Shown one piece after another: positions 56,890-64,000 of a DNA stretch of 64,000 nucleotides. Every line of letters begins with the position of its first letter. Positions within the stretch are counted from its first letter, which is position 1. Position numbers and translations under genes: made by a program. Location: assembly GCF_012571135.1 (NCBI RefSeq), contig NZ_CP046216.1, positions 126,312-190,311 of the forward strand, in the 5' to 3' direction. The notes below the pieces were generated by a model. That model made no database searches. It was not told the origin of the DNA and worked only from the letters and a program-made list of their open reading frames with translations. This DNA comes from Enterobacteriaceae endosymbiont of Donacia tomentosa. GTDB lineage: Bacteria > Pseudomonadota > Gammaproteobacteria > Enterobacterales > Enterobacteriaceae.

Positions 56890-58680
56890 TTATTTTTTTA
56901 TTTTTAACATTGCTACAAAAACAGAAGATGGTAATAAGATATTACCAATTTTTTTCATCCGTTTTTTGCCTTCTTTTTGTTTTTCAATTAATTTTTTTTT
57001 CCTACTAACATCTCCACCATAACATTTAGCAATAACATTTTTACGTAGTTGCTTTATATTTGCACTAGCAATAATTTTTTTCCCATTTGTTGCTTGTATA
57101 ATAATATCAAATTGTTGTCTAGGAATAAGATTTTTAATTTTTTCTACCAAAATGCGACTATAAGAATAAATTTTATTTTTATAAGTAACTGATGTTAATG
57201 CATCTATACACTTTTTATTAATTACAATATTAATGCAAGTTAAATTAGATTTTTTAAATTTAAGAAAGTTATAATCTAAAGACGCATATCCTTTAGTTAA
57301 AGATTTTAACTTATCAAAAAAATCAATAATTACTTCAATCATAGGTATTTCATAAATTAATATAACTTGATTACTATGATATATCATGTTTATTTGTGTA
57401 CCATTTTTTTCTGAACATAGTTTAATTATTTTACCTATATATTTTATAGGAGATAAAATTTTACATTTTACTATGGGTTCTTTAAACTCTTTAATAAGAT
57501 GTAGGGGTGGAAATTTAGAAGGATTATCTTCATATAAAATATTTTTATTAATTGTTTTTATTTTATATTTAACTGTAGGCATAGTTGTGATAACATTAAT
57601 ACTATATTCGGTTAATAAACGTTGTTGTACAATCTCCATATGTAATAAACCTAGAAAACCACATCTAAATCCAAAACCTAATATATTAGAATTTTCAGGT
57701 TCAAAAACTAATGAAGAATCATTTAAACTTAATTTTTTTAATGCATTATCAAAATTTTTATATTGATCTGATGTTGTAGGAAATAAACCAGCAAAAACTT
57801 TTGGGGTACTTTTTTTAAACCCAGGTAAAGTTATTTTGGAAGGATTAATATATGATGTGATTGTCACTCCTATTGGAATTTCGTTAATATTTTTTATTCT
57901 TAATACTATCCAACCTACATCACCACACTGTAAAATATCTACATCTACTTTTTTGGGTGTAAAAATACCAATTTTTTCTACAAAATAACTTTTTTTTGTA
58001 TTCATAATAATAATTTTCATCCCTTTATAAATTTTACCATTTTTTATACAAATTAAAGCTATTACTCCTAAGTATTTATCAAACCATGAATCTATAATTA
58101 GAGCTTGTAAAGGATTGTTAATATCTCCTGAAGGAAAAGGAATATTTTGTACTAAATATTCAATTATTTCTTTAATTCCTTCACCTGTTTTTGCAGAACA
58201 TTTTAAACATTTTGTAGATTGCAGCCCTATAATTTCTTTTATTTCTTGTTCTACTTTATTAACATTAGCGGTTAATAAATCAATTTTATTTATAACTGGT
58301 AATACTTTTAATCCCATAGAAATTGCAGTATGACAGTTGGATAGAGTTTGAGCTTCTATACCTTGACATGCGTCTATTAATAGTAATGCTCCTTCACAAG
58401 CATATAATGATCTAGAAACTTCATAAGAAAAATCTACGTGTCCTGGTGTGTCAATAAAATTTAATTTATAAAAATTATTTTTATTTGATCTATAATATAG
58501 AGTAACACTTTGTGCTTTGATTGTAATTCCTCTTTCTTTTTCTAAATCCATACTATCTAAAACTTGTGATGTCATTTCTCTTTGTGACAAACCATTACAT
58601 AATTCTATTAATCTATCAGCAAAAGTTGATTTACCGTGATCAATATGAGCAATAATCGAAAAATTTCTAATATTTTTCAT
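56890..58680 (-). CDS. lepA: Elongation factor 4 (LepA)
   Basis: LepA is a translational GTPase that aids ribosome function and 30S maturation. The 596-residue product (E. coli 599) has G1 AHIDHGKST (11-19), the [23 protein letters not shown] switch [14 protein letters not shown], the family-specific domains with [15 protein letters not shown] and a C-terminal domain ending [21 protein letters not shown]. It is the first gene of lepA-lepB-rnc-era-acpS, which match E. coli order. Confidence 0.96.
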   Translation of the reverse strand: MKNIRNFSIIAHIDHGKSTFADRLIELCNGLSQREMTSQVLDSMDLEKERGITIKAQSVTLYYRSNKNNFYKLNFIDTPGHVDFSYEVSRSLYACEGALLLIDACQGIEAQTLSNCHTAISMGLKVLPVINKIDLLTANVNKVEQEIKEIIGLQSTKCLKCSAKTGEGIKEIIEYLVQNIPFPSGDINNPLQALIIDSWFDKYLGVIALICIKNGKIYKGMKIIIMNTKKSYFVEKIGIFTPKKVDVDILQCGDVGWIVLRIKNINEIPIGVTITSYINPSKITLPGFKKSTPKVFAGLFPTTSDQYKNFDNALKKLSLNDSSLVFEPENSNILGFGFRCGFLGLLHMEIVQQRLLTEYSINVITTMPTVKYKIKTINKNILYEDNPSKFPPLHLIKEFKEPIVKCKILSPIKYIGKIIKLCSEKNGTQINMIYHSNQVILIYEIPMIEVIIDFFDKLKSLTKGYASLDYNFLKFKKSNLTCINIVINKKCIDALTSVTYKNKIYSYSRILVEKIKNLIPRQQFDIIIQATNGKKIIASANIKQLRKNVIAKCYGGDVSRKKKLIEKQKEGKKRMKKIGNILLPSSVFVAMLKIKK

Positions 58681-58755
58681 AAAATAATATTTTTTATCAA
58701 ATTTTTATTTATAAATATAATAATTCCCGTAAATATTTTATATTTAATCTATTAT

Positions 58756-60798
58756 TTATGGACTAATACCTCTTTGTATGAGTAAAGAATTACTATCTAA
58801 TTCTCTACCTCTGAATTTTTTAAATAAAGTTAAAATATCTTGAGAATTTCCTAAAGATAAAAGATTGTTAAAAAATTTTTGACCTATTTTTCTATTAAAT
58901 AATCCATTTTGTTTAAAAAAATAAAAAGAATCTGCGGCTAATTGTTCCGACCATAAATAACTATAATACCCTGCTGCATATCCTCCTCCAAAAATATGAT
59001 TAAAAATATTTATATATTTATTCCAAGTAGGCGTCGGTACTACGGTTATGATATCTTTTCTAATTTCGTTTATTAAATCAAATATTTGAATATCTTTTTT
59101 TTGTAAATTAAATTCATAATGAATTCTTATATCAAATAAACTTAATTCAATTTGTCGCATTATAGATAAAGCAGCATTATATTTTTTTGATGCAACTAAA
59201 TTTTTTACTAATTTTTCAGGAATATGGTTATTATATTTATAATGTTTAGAAATTAAATGTAATACTTTGGGTTCCCAACACCAATATTCCATGAATTGAC
59301 TTGGATATTCTATCATATCTAAAGGGATACCATTAATACCAGATATATTAGGTATGTTTATTGTAGAAACAATATGATGTAAAGCGTGTCCAAATTCATG
59401 AAATAAAGTTAATACTTCATTATGATTAAGTAAAGAAGTATTATTGCTTGAAGGAGTGAAATTACAATTAACATAAGCTACAGGATATTGTAATTTATTA
59501 TTAGATTTTATCATTCTTGTTTGACATATATCCATCCAAGCACCATTTCTTTTTTCAGAACGTATATATAAGTCAAAATAAATACTTCCGTATAAATTAT
59601 TATTTTTATCAAAAACATCAAAGAAAAGAACATTGTCATTCCATACTTGGACTTTTTGTTTTTGAAATTTTAACCCATATATTTTTTTGACAATTTGAAA
59701 CATACCATTCATAACAATGGACATTGGGAAATAAGAACGAATTAAATTATCATTTATTCCATATAAATAATATTTATATTTTTCTGCAAAAAATGAAACA
59801 TCCCAAGGATTAATATCTATTATATTATATTTTTTTTTAACGAATTTTTTTAAACTATTTGCTTCTTTTTGAGCTTGTTTTTTAGCAATTTGCATTAATT
59901 TTTTTAAAAAACATAAAACATTATCTATTTTTTTTGCTGATTTTGTATCTAAAGATTGTTCAGTATACGAATTATATCCTAATAAATGTGATAATTTTAA
60001 ACGTAATGATAATTCTTCTAATAAAATAGGATAATTATTCCATTTTTTATTTTTATTTAAATCTGTTGCTCTTGTAGCATAAGCATAATATATTTTTTTT
60101 CTTAAATGGATATTATTACAATACGTTATTATAGATAAATAGATTGGCAAGTCTAAAGATATTAAATATCCTTTTTTATTTTTTATAGACGCAGTTTTAG
60201 CCATTATATTTATAATATATTCAGGAATCCCATCTAATTCTTTTTTATCTGTAATATTAAGTGTCCAATTTAAAGTACTATCTAATATATTATTATTAAA
60301 TATGGTTTCTAATTTTAACAAACGATCAATTATATTAGAATATATTTTTTGTTTCCTTTTAGTTAATAAAATACCTGATAATTTAAAATCATGTATTATA
60401 TCATTAATTGATTTTAATTGTAATTTATCAATACATAATAAATTTTGATTTTTTTTTATTTGAATATAGGCATCATAAATATTTTGATTTTGTTTAATCC
60501 ATAAATTATAATTAGTTATTAATTTAATAATTATTTCATAAATTTTTCTTAATTTCTTATCGTTACAAACATAATTTAAATGACTTATTGGAGAAAAAAT
60601 ACGATATAAATTTTCATCTAATTCTAATATTGGTTGACAAAAATTTTTCCAATTATAATTATTTTTATTCTCTTTTAAAATATAACTAATTTGTTTCTTA
60701 CAATTTTTTATTGTGATTTCTATTGCAGAAATCATACAATCATTAGTTATTTTATTAAAGGGGGGTAATTTAAAATTGGATAATAAAGGATTATTCAT
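58756..60798 (-). CDS. prlC: Oligopeptidase A (PrlC)
   Basis: PrlC is a cytoplasmic zinc metallopeptidase (M3 family) that degrades signal peptides and other short peptides. The 680-residue product has E. coli length and begins MNNPLLSNFKLPPFNKI, like the E. coli protein. The zinc site HEFGH is at 467-471 (FHEFGHALHH), with SQFMEYWCWEP, and the C-terminal GGYAAGYYSYLWSEQLAAD. Together with PepA it would recycle peptides. It lies 75 bases from lepA on the same strand. Confidence 0.96.
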   Translation of the reverse strand: MNNPLLSNFKLPPFNKITNDCMISAIEITIKNCKKQISYILKENKNNYNWKNFCQPILELDENLYRIFSPISHLNYVCNDKKLRKIYEIIIKLITNYNLWIKQNQNIYDAYIQIKKNQNLLCIDKLQLKSINDIIHDFKLSGILLTKRKQKIYSNIIDRLLKLETIFNNNILDSTLNWTLNITDKKELDGIPEYIINIMAKTASIKNKKGYLISLDLPIYLSIITYCNNIHLRKKIYYAYATRATDLNKNKKWNNYPILLEELSLRLKLSHLLGYNSYTEQSLDTKSAKKIDNVLCFLKKLMQIAKKQAQKEANSLKKFVKKKYNIIDINPWDVSFFAEKYKYYLYGINDNLIRSYFPMSIVMNGMFQIVKKIYGLKFQKQKVQVWNDNVLFFDVFDKNNNLYGSIYFDLYIRSEKRNGAWMDICQTRMIKSNNKLQYPVAYVNCNFTPSSNNTSLLNHNEVLTLFHEFGHALHHIVSTINIPNISGINGIPLDMIEYPSQFMEYWCWEPKVLHLISKHYKYNNHIPEKLVKNLVASKKYNAALSIMRQIELSLFDIRIHYEFNLQKKDIQIFDLINEIRKDIITVVPTPTWNKYINIFNHIFGGGYAAGYYSYLWSEQLAADSFYFFKQNGLFNRKIGQKFFNNLLSLGNSQDILTLFKKFRGRELDSNSLLIQRGISP

Positions 60799-60874
60799 AA
60801 TATAGTCTCGATTTATATGTAAAAAATAATGTATATAAAATATTTTATTTTTTTTATTTATACAATTAACAAAA

Positions 60875-61630
60875 TTATTTTAATTTTTTATGTATAAAAT
60901 AATTTTGTCTCATTATTTCAAATAAAAAGATTCCTGTTGCTACAGAAATATTTAAAGAATTTACATTATTAAACATTGGAATAGCAAATAATTCATCGCA
61001 ATTTTTTTTAATAATTGGACTTATTCCCTTATCTTCTGAACCCATAATTAAACATATTGGATAATCTAATTTATAATTAAAAATTATATTTTTTTTTTTA
61101 TTATCACCACCAATAACATATATTTTATAAATTTTTAATAAATTAATAACTTTTATTAAATTTTTTACAAAAATTATAGGTATATTTTCTGATGTGCCAC
61201 AAGATATTTTTTTTACTGTTGCATTTATTTTAGCTGAACGATTTTTTGGTAAAATAATCATATTTACTTTAGCGGCTACAGCACTTCTTATACAAGCTCC
61301 AAGATTATGTGGATCAGTTATATGATCCAAAATAAGAATCAATGGTTTTTTAAACTTTTTAATTAAATGATTTATATCTTTTTCATTAAAAGGTTTTATT
61401 ATATCTATAATGCCCATTATTCCTTGATGTATACTATTATTAGTTTTTTTATCTAACCATTTTTTATCAACTTTATATAAAAGAACATTATACTTTTTTA
61501 TATAAAAAAATAACTCTTTAATTTTATTAGATATTTTTTTGCTATTTAATATAAAAATTTTTTTTACTAATAATGGATTAGTTTTTAAAATATTCAGTAT
61601 AGTATGTATACCAAAAATAACGTCTTTCAT
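60875..61630 (-). CDS. rlmB: 23S rRNA Gm2251 2'-O-methyltransferase RlmB
   Basis: RlmB methylates the ribose of G2251 in the 23S peptidyl-transferase P loop. I place the start at ATG 61630 (MKDVIFGIHTILNIL), giving 251 residues (E. coli 243); an ATG at 61672 would add 14 hydrophobic residues not in the family. The SPOUT motifs DHITDPHNLGACIRSA, MGSEDKGIS and NSLNISVATGIFLFEIMRQ are present. It lies 90 bases after miaA on the same strand; in E. coli it is a few genes downstream of miaA (hfq, hflX and others between), so genes were lost here. Confidence 0.95.
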   Translation of the reverse strand: MKDVIFGIHTILNILKTNPLLVKKIFILNSKKISNKIKELFFYIKKYNVLLYKVDKKWLDKKTNNSIHQGIMGIIDIIKPFNEKDINHLIKKFKKPLILILDHITDPHNLGACIRSAVAAKVNMIILPKNRSAKINATVKKISCGTSENIPIIFVKNLIKVINLLKIYKIYVIGGDNKKKNIIFNYKLDYPICLIMGSEDKGISPIIKKNCDELFAIPMFNNVNSLNISVATGIFLFEIMRQNYFIHKKLK

Positions 61631-61720
61631 ATTATATAAATAAATTATTTTTAATAAAAATAAATATATCATAAAATATGATATAGTATTTGAATATATA
61701 GAATATTAATGTAAATTTGT

Positions 61721-62671
61721 TTATGTTTGAATAAAATCAATTATTTTTCTTATTAATTTACTATATGCTTTATTGATATTATCACTATTTAACCAATATA
61801 TATCCTTCCAATTACGAAGCCAAGTTAATTGTTTTTTTGCTAAATGACGAGTAGCAATTATAGTTTGATTAATCATTTCATGATAATTAATTTCATTCGA
61901 AATATATGAAAACATTTGTTTATAACCGATACAACGCATAGAAGGAAAATGTTTTTGTAAATATTTTTGATTAATAAGATTTCTTACTTCATTTTCAAAA
62001 CCCAATTCTAACATTTTAAAAATTCTTTTTTTAATAGTTCTATATAATTTTTCTCGATCATAATATGTTAATCCAAATTGATATATTTTATAAGGAATTT
62101 TTTTACCTGGAATTTTTATTAATTCACTTAAAGTTTTCCCAGTTAAGAAGAATACTTCTAAAGCTCTTAAGATTCTTTGATTATCATTATAATGTATTCT
62201 TTTCGAAGAAAAAACATCAACATTTTTCAGCATATCATAATATGACTTGTATATTTTTTTATTTATTTTTTCTTTAATCATATTACGTATTTTAATACTT
62301 TTTGATGGTAATGGAGACATAGTGTTTATTAATTGATGATAATAAAACATACTACCTCCAACTAAAAATGGTATTTTTCCTCGTTTAGTAATATCATCCA
62401 TAATTTTTAAAACATCATTATAAAATTCAAAAACGGAATAATATTGGTGCGGTTCTTTAATATCAATTAACCAATGTTTTGCATAAAATAAATCAGTTTT
62501 TTGAGGTTTATCTGTTCCTATATCCATTTTTTTATATATTAAAGAAGAATCAACACTAATTAATTCTATGGGTAAAATTTTTTCCAATCGAATAGCTAAA
62601 TAAGTTTTTTTAGATGCTGTTGTACCCATTAAAAAAATTGCTATTGGTAATTTATTGTTTATTTTTTCCAT
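61721..62671 (-). CDS. miaA: tRNA dimethylallyltransferase MiaA with altered P-loop
   Basis: MiaA puts a dimethylallyl group on A37 of tRNAs reading UNN codons. The 316-residue product has E. coli length and keeps ISVDSSLIYKKMDIGTDKP, GGSMFYYH, SKRIHYNDNQRILRALEVF and RHLAKKQLTWLR. The P-loop is GTTASKKT (16-23), where the family has GPTASGKT: the Gly before the catalytic Lys is Lys (codon AAA, needing two changes from GGA). This could weaken phosphate binding or be an endosymbiont quirk; the rest looks selected. Its start overlaps the mutL stop by 20 bases. Confidence 0.94.
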   Translation of the reverse strand: MEKINNKLPIAIFLMGTTASKKTYLAIRLEKILPIELISVDSSLIYKKMDIGTDKPQKTDLFYAKHWLIDIKEPHQYYSVFEFYNDVLKIMDDITKRGKIPFLVGGSMFYYHQLINTMSPLPSKSIKIRNMIKEKINKKIYKSYYDMLKNVDVFSSKRIHYNDNQRILRALEVFFLTGKTLSELIKIPGKKIPYKIYQFGLTYYDREKLYRTIKKRIFKMLELGFENEVRNLINQKYLQKHFPSMRCIGYKQMFSYISNEINYHEMINQTIIATRHLAKKQLTWLRNWKDIYWLNSDNINKAYSKLIRKIIDFIQT

Positions 62672-64000
62672 TTTTCTCTATATTTATTAAAAAAAATAAT
62701 TTTTTAAAACAAAAAGTTTTATGTTCTAATTTAAATAACTCTAATTCCATTAATAAATCAACTATATTATTATAGTTCCATATTCTAGACATTTTACTCA
62801 TATAATCAATAATCAATATAAAAATATTTTTTACAGAATTTTTATGTATATTAAAATTGTATTTTAGTAAATTTAAAAAGAATATTTTTATATCATAAAA
62901 TGATAAAAACAAAGGTATTAGTTTTATATGTATAATTTTTTTTTTAGATAATATAAAATCAAAACCTAACTTTAGTAAAATTCTTTTAATTTTGCAAAAA
63001 TTAAAATATTCCTCTTTTGTTATTTTTAATTTTAAATTTAGTTTAATTTGTTGCAGGTCATATTTTTTTTCAAAATATAATTCAAATTTTTTTTTTAATA
63101 AAAAAAATACTATTTCTTTTATTGAGAGAAAATATAATTTTTCTTTTTTTTCAACAATAATATGAGAATTTTTTAAAACTATTAAAAATTTTCCAAAATG
63201 TTTAAAATGGAAAATTGGCATTTTGTGCAAATACACTAATTTTTTTTTTTGTATATTATTAAATAATAGTTCTGTTTCTTGAGAAAAATTATTTTTAATA
63301 AAAAGAGAGTTTATTTTATTTAAACTTAAAAAATTATTATTTAATTTAGTTGGATGTTTTTCTTTATTGCTATTTAAATTAGATATAGGATAATGTAATA
63401 TTTTCACTATACTTTGATGGATAAAATCATATAATATTTTTGCTTGGTAAAAAAAAATATCTTTTTTCCTCGGATGTATATTTATATCAATTTGCTTTTG
63501 CTCTATTTCTAAAAATATTAAAAAAGAATATTTAAATTCATGACAAAATTTATTTTGTAATATTTCTTTAAGAATACGATTAATAAAATTATTATTTATA
63601 ATACGATTATTAACATAAAAATATTTAAACGAATTCTTTAACTGATATTCAGATATTAATATCCATCCACGTAATTTTAATTTTTTATATGTTGAATTTA
63701 TCTTTAATGCATTTTTTATAAAATTCGTCCCACAAATAGATTTTATTCTATTTAGATAAGAAAAATTATCTGTAACTTGTTCAAAATTATAAATAATTTT
63801 ATTGTTATACTGAAATTTAATACTTATATTAAATTTCATTAAAATAATTAATTTAATAATTTTTTTAATATAAATAAATTCTATATTTTCATTAGAAATA
63901 TATTTTCTTCTAGCAGGGAAAGTATAAAAAAGATCAGTTAAAATGATAGTAGTGCCAGTAGGGTGTGCTGTGGGTTTTAAATAGATTATTTTTTCCTCTA
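62652..64000 (-). CDS. mutL: DNA mismatch repair protein MutL, C-terminal about 450 residues; 5' part beyond the window
   Basis: MutL couples MutS mismatch recognition to downstream repair. The frame is open through the right edge; codons upstream of the internal Met at 63839 encode KPTAHPTGTTIILTDLF and FPARRKYI, which match the E. coli GHKL-ATPase domain (KPAAHPVGTTLEV, TPARRKFL). The second domain has YFYVNNRII and DINIHPRKKDIFF, then the C-terminal dimerisation domain, much diverged and Lys/Phe/Ile-rich. The first about 140 residues with the ATP-binding Asn and Asp are outside. mutL-miaA order and overlap match E. coli. Confidence 0.93.
   Translation of the reverse strand, partial: EEKIIYLKPTAHPTGTTIILTDLFYTFPARRKYISNENIEFIYIKKIIKLIILMKFNISIKFQYNNKIIYNFEQVTDNFSYLNRIKSICGTNFIKNALKINSTYKKLKLRGWILISEYQLKNSFKYFYVNNRIINNNFINRILKEILQNKFCHEFKYSFLIFLEIEQKQIDINIHPRKKDIFFYQAKILYDFIHQSIVKILHYPISNLNSNKEKHPTKLNNNFLSLNKINSLFIKNNFSQETELLFNNIQKKKLVYLHKMPIFHFKHFGKFLIVLKNSHIIVEKKEKLYFLSIKEIVFFLLKKKFELYFEKKYDLQQIKLNLKLKITKEEYFNFCKIKRILLKLGFDFILSKKKIIHIKLIPLFLSFYDIKIFFLNLLKYNFNIHKNSVKNIFILIIDYMSKMSRIWNYNNIVDLLMELELFKLEHKTFCFKKLFFLINIEKNGKNKQ

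Noticed and set aside
57386-57766. 126-codon open frame on the plus strand opposite lepA
   Set aside because: It lies fully inside lepA on the other strand, has no family likeness and no Shine-Dalgarno; it mirrors conserved LepA codons.
61631-61672. Hydrophobic N-terminal extension of RlmB
   Set aside because: RlmB is cytosolic and the family begins at the Met encoded at 61630.
63837-63839. ATG as a possible start of a shortened mutL
   Set aside because: The same frame continues upstream to the window edge and encodes conserved MutL ATPase-domain residues (GTTIILTDLF, FPARRK), so this Met is internal.
1-64000. Mobile elements, CRISPR arrays, phage genes, replication origin
   Set aside because: No transposase, integrase, regularly spaced repeats or DnaA-box cluster seen anywhere in the window.

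Overview
The window is a densely packed, very A+T-rich (about 80% by eye) stretch of a reduced bacterial chromosome. Nearly every gene reads as an Enterobacterales ortholog of usual length, and many gene blocks keep E. coli order: rnhA-dnaQ-tRNA-Asp; mscS-fbaA-pgk-tkt; the mur cluster to secA; dnaK-dnaJ; pepA-valS; prmB-aroC; yajC-secD-secF; djlA-surA-rsmA-apaG-apaH; lepA-lepB-rnc-era-acpS; mutL-miaA. Genes have been lost from inside these blocks. There are no insertion sequences, phage genes, CRISPR arrays or clear pseudogenes. This is the profile of a long-established obligate insect endosymbiont of the Buchnera/Blochmannia kind. I do not name a genus from this window alone.

Layout. 1-3500: histidine operon (hisG, a fused hisD-hisC, start of hisB), minus strand. 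3723-5101: rnhA, dnaQ and tRNA-Asp. 5124-11761: mscS, fbaA, pgk, tkt, metK. 11832-17785: gyrA, mutS, ybhL. 17940-31263: peptidoglycan precursor genes rsmH, murE, murF, mraY, murD, murG, murC, ddlB, then a DciA-like gene and secA. 31325-34483: dnaJ and dnaK behind a conserved sigma-32 promoter. 34850-42091: pepA, valS, argI, ridA, potD, tRNA-Asn. 42178-48205: prmB, aroC, a peroxiredoxin, yajC, secD, secF. 48329-53865: rsmC, apaH, apaG, rsmA, surA, djlA. 53904-58680: acpS, era, rnc, lepB, lepA. 58756-64000: prlC, rlmB, miaA and the 3' part of mutL.

How the genes fit together. Amino-acid provisioning (histidine, chorismate, arginine, S-adenosylmethionine) is kept beside glycolytic and pentose-phosphate steps, protein export (SecA, SecDF-YajC, LepB), folding (DnaK, DnaJ, DjlA, SurA) and rRNA/tRNA modification. 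All cytoplasmic steps from MurC to MurG are present except MurA and MurB, which lie elsewhere in E. coli. The cell-division genes normally interleaved with them (ftsL, ftsI, ftsW, ftsQ, ftsA, ftsZ) are absent. lpxC and lptD (LPS) and epd, pdxA and pdxJ (pyridoxal phosphate) are also missing from their usual places.

I see no previously undescribed multigene system. The most notable observations are the hisD-hisC fusion, the division-gene-free mur cluster, the patterned losses, a 27-bp perfect hairpin filling the secA/dnaJ gap, a 26-bp palindrome between the peroxiredoxin gene and yajC, and changed catalytic motifs in MiaA, MutS and RsmA.
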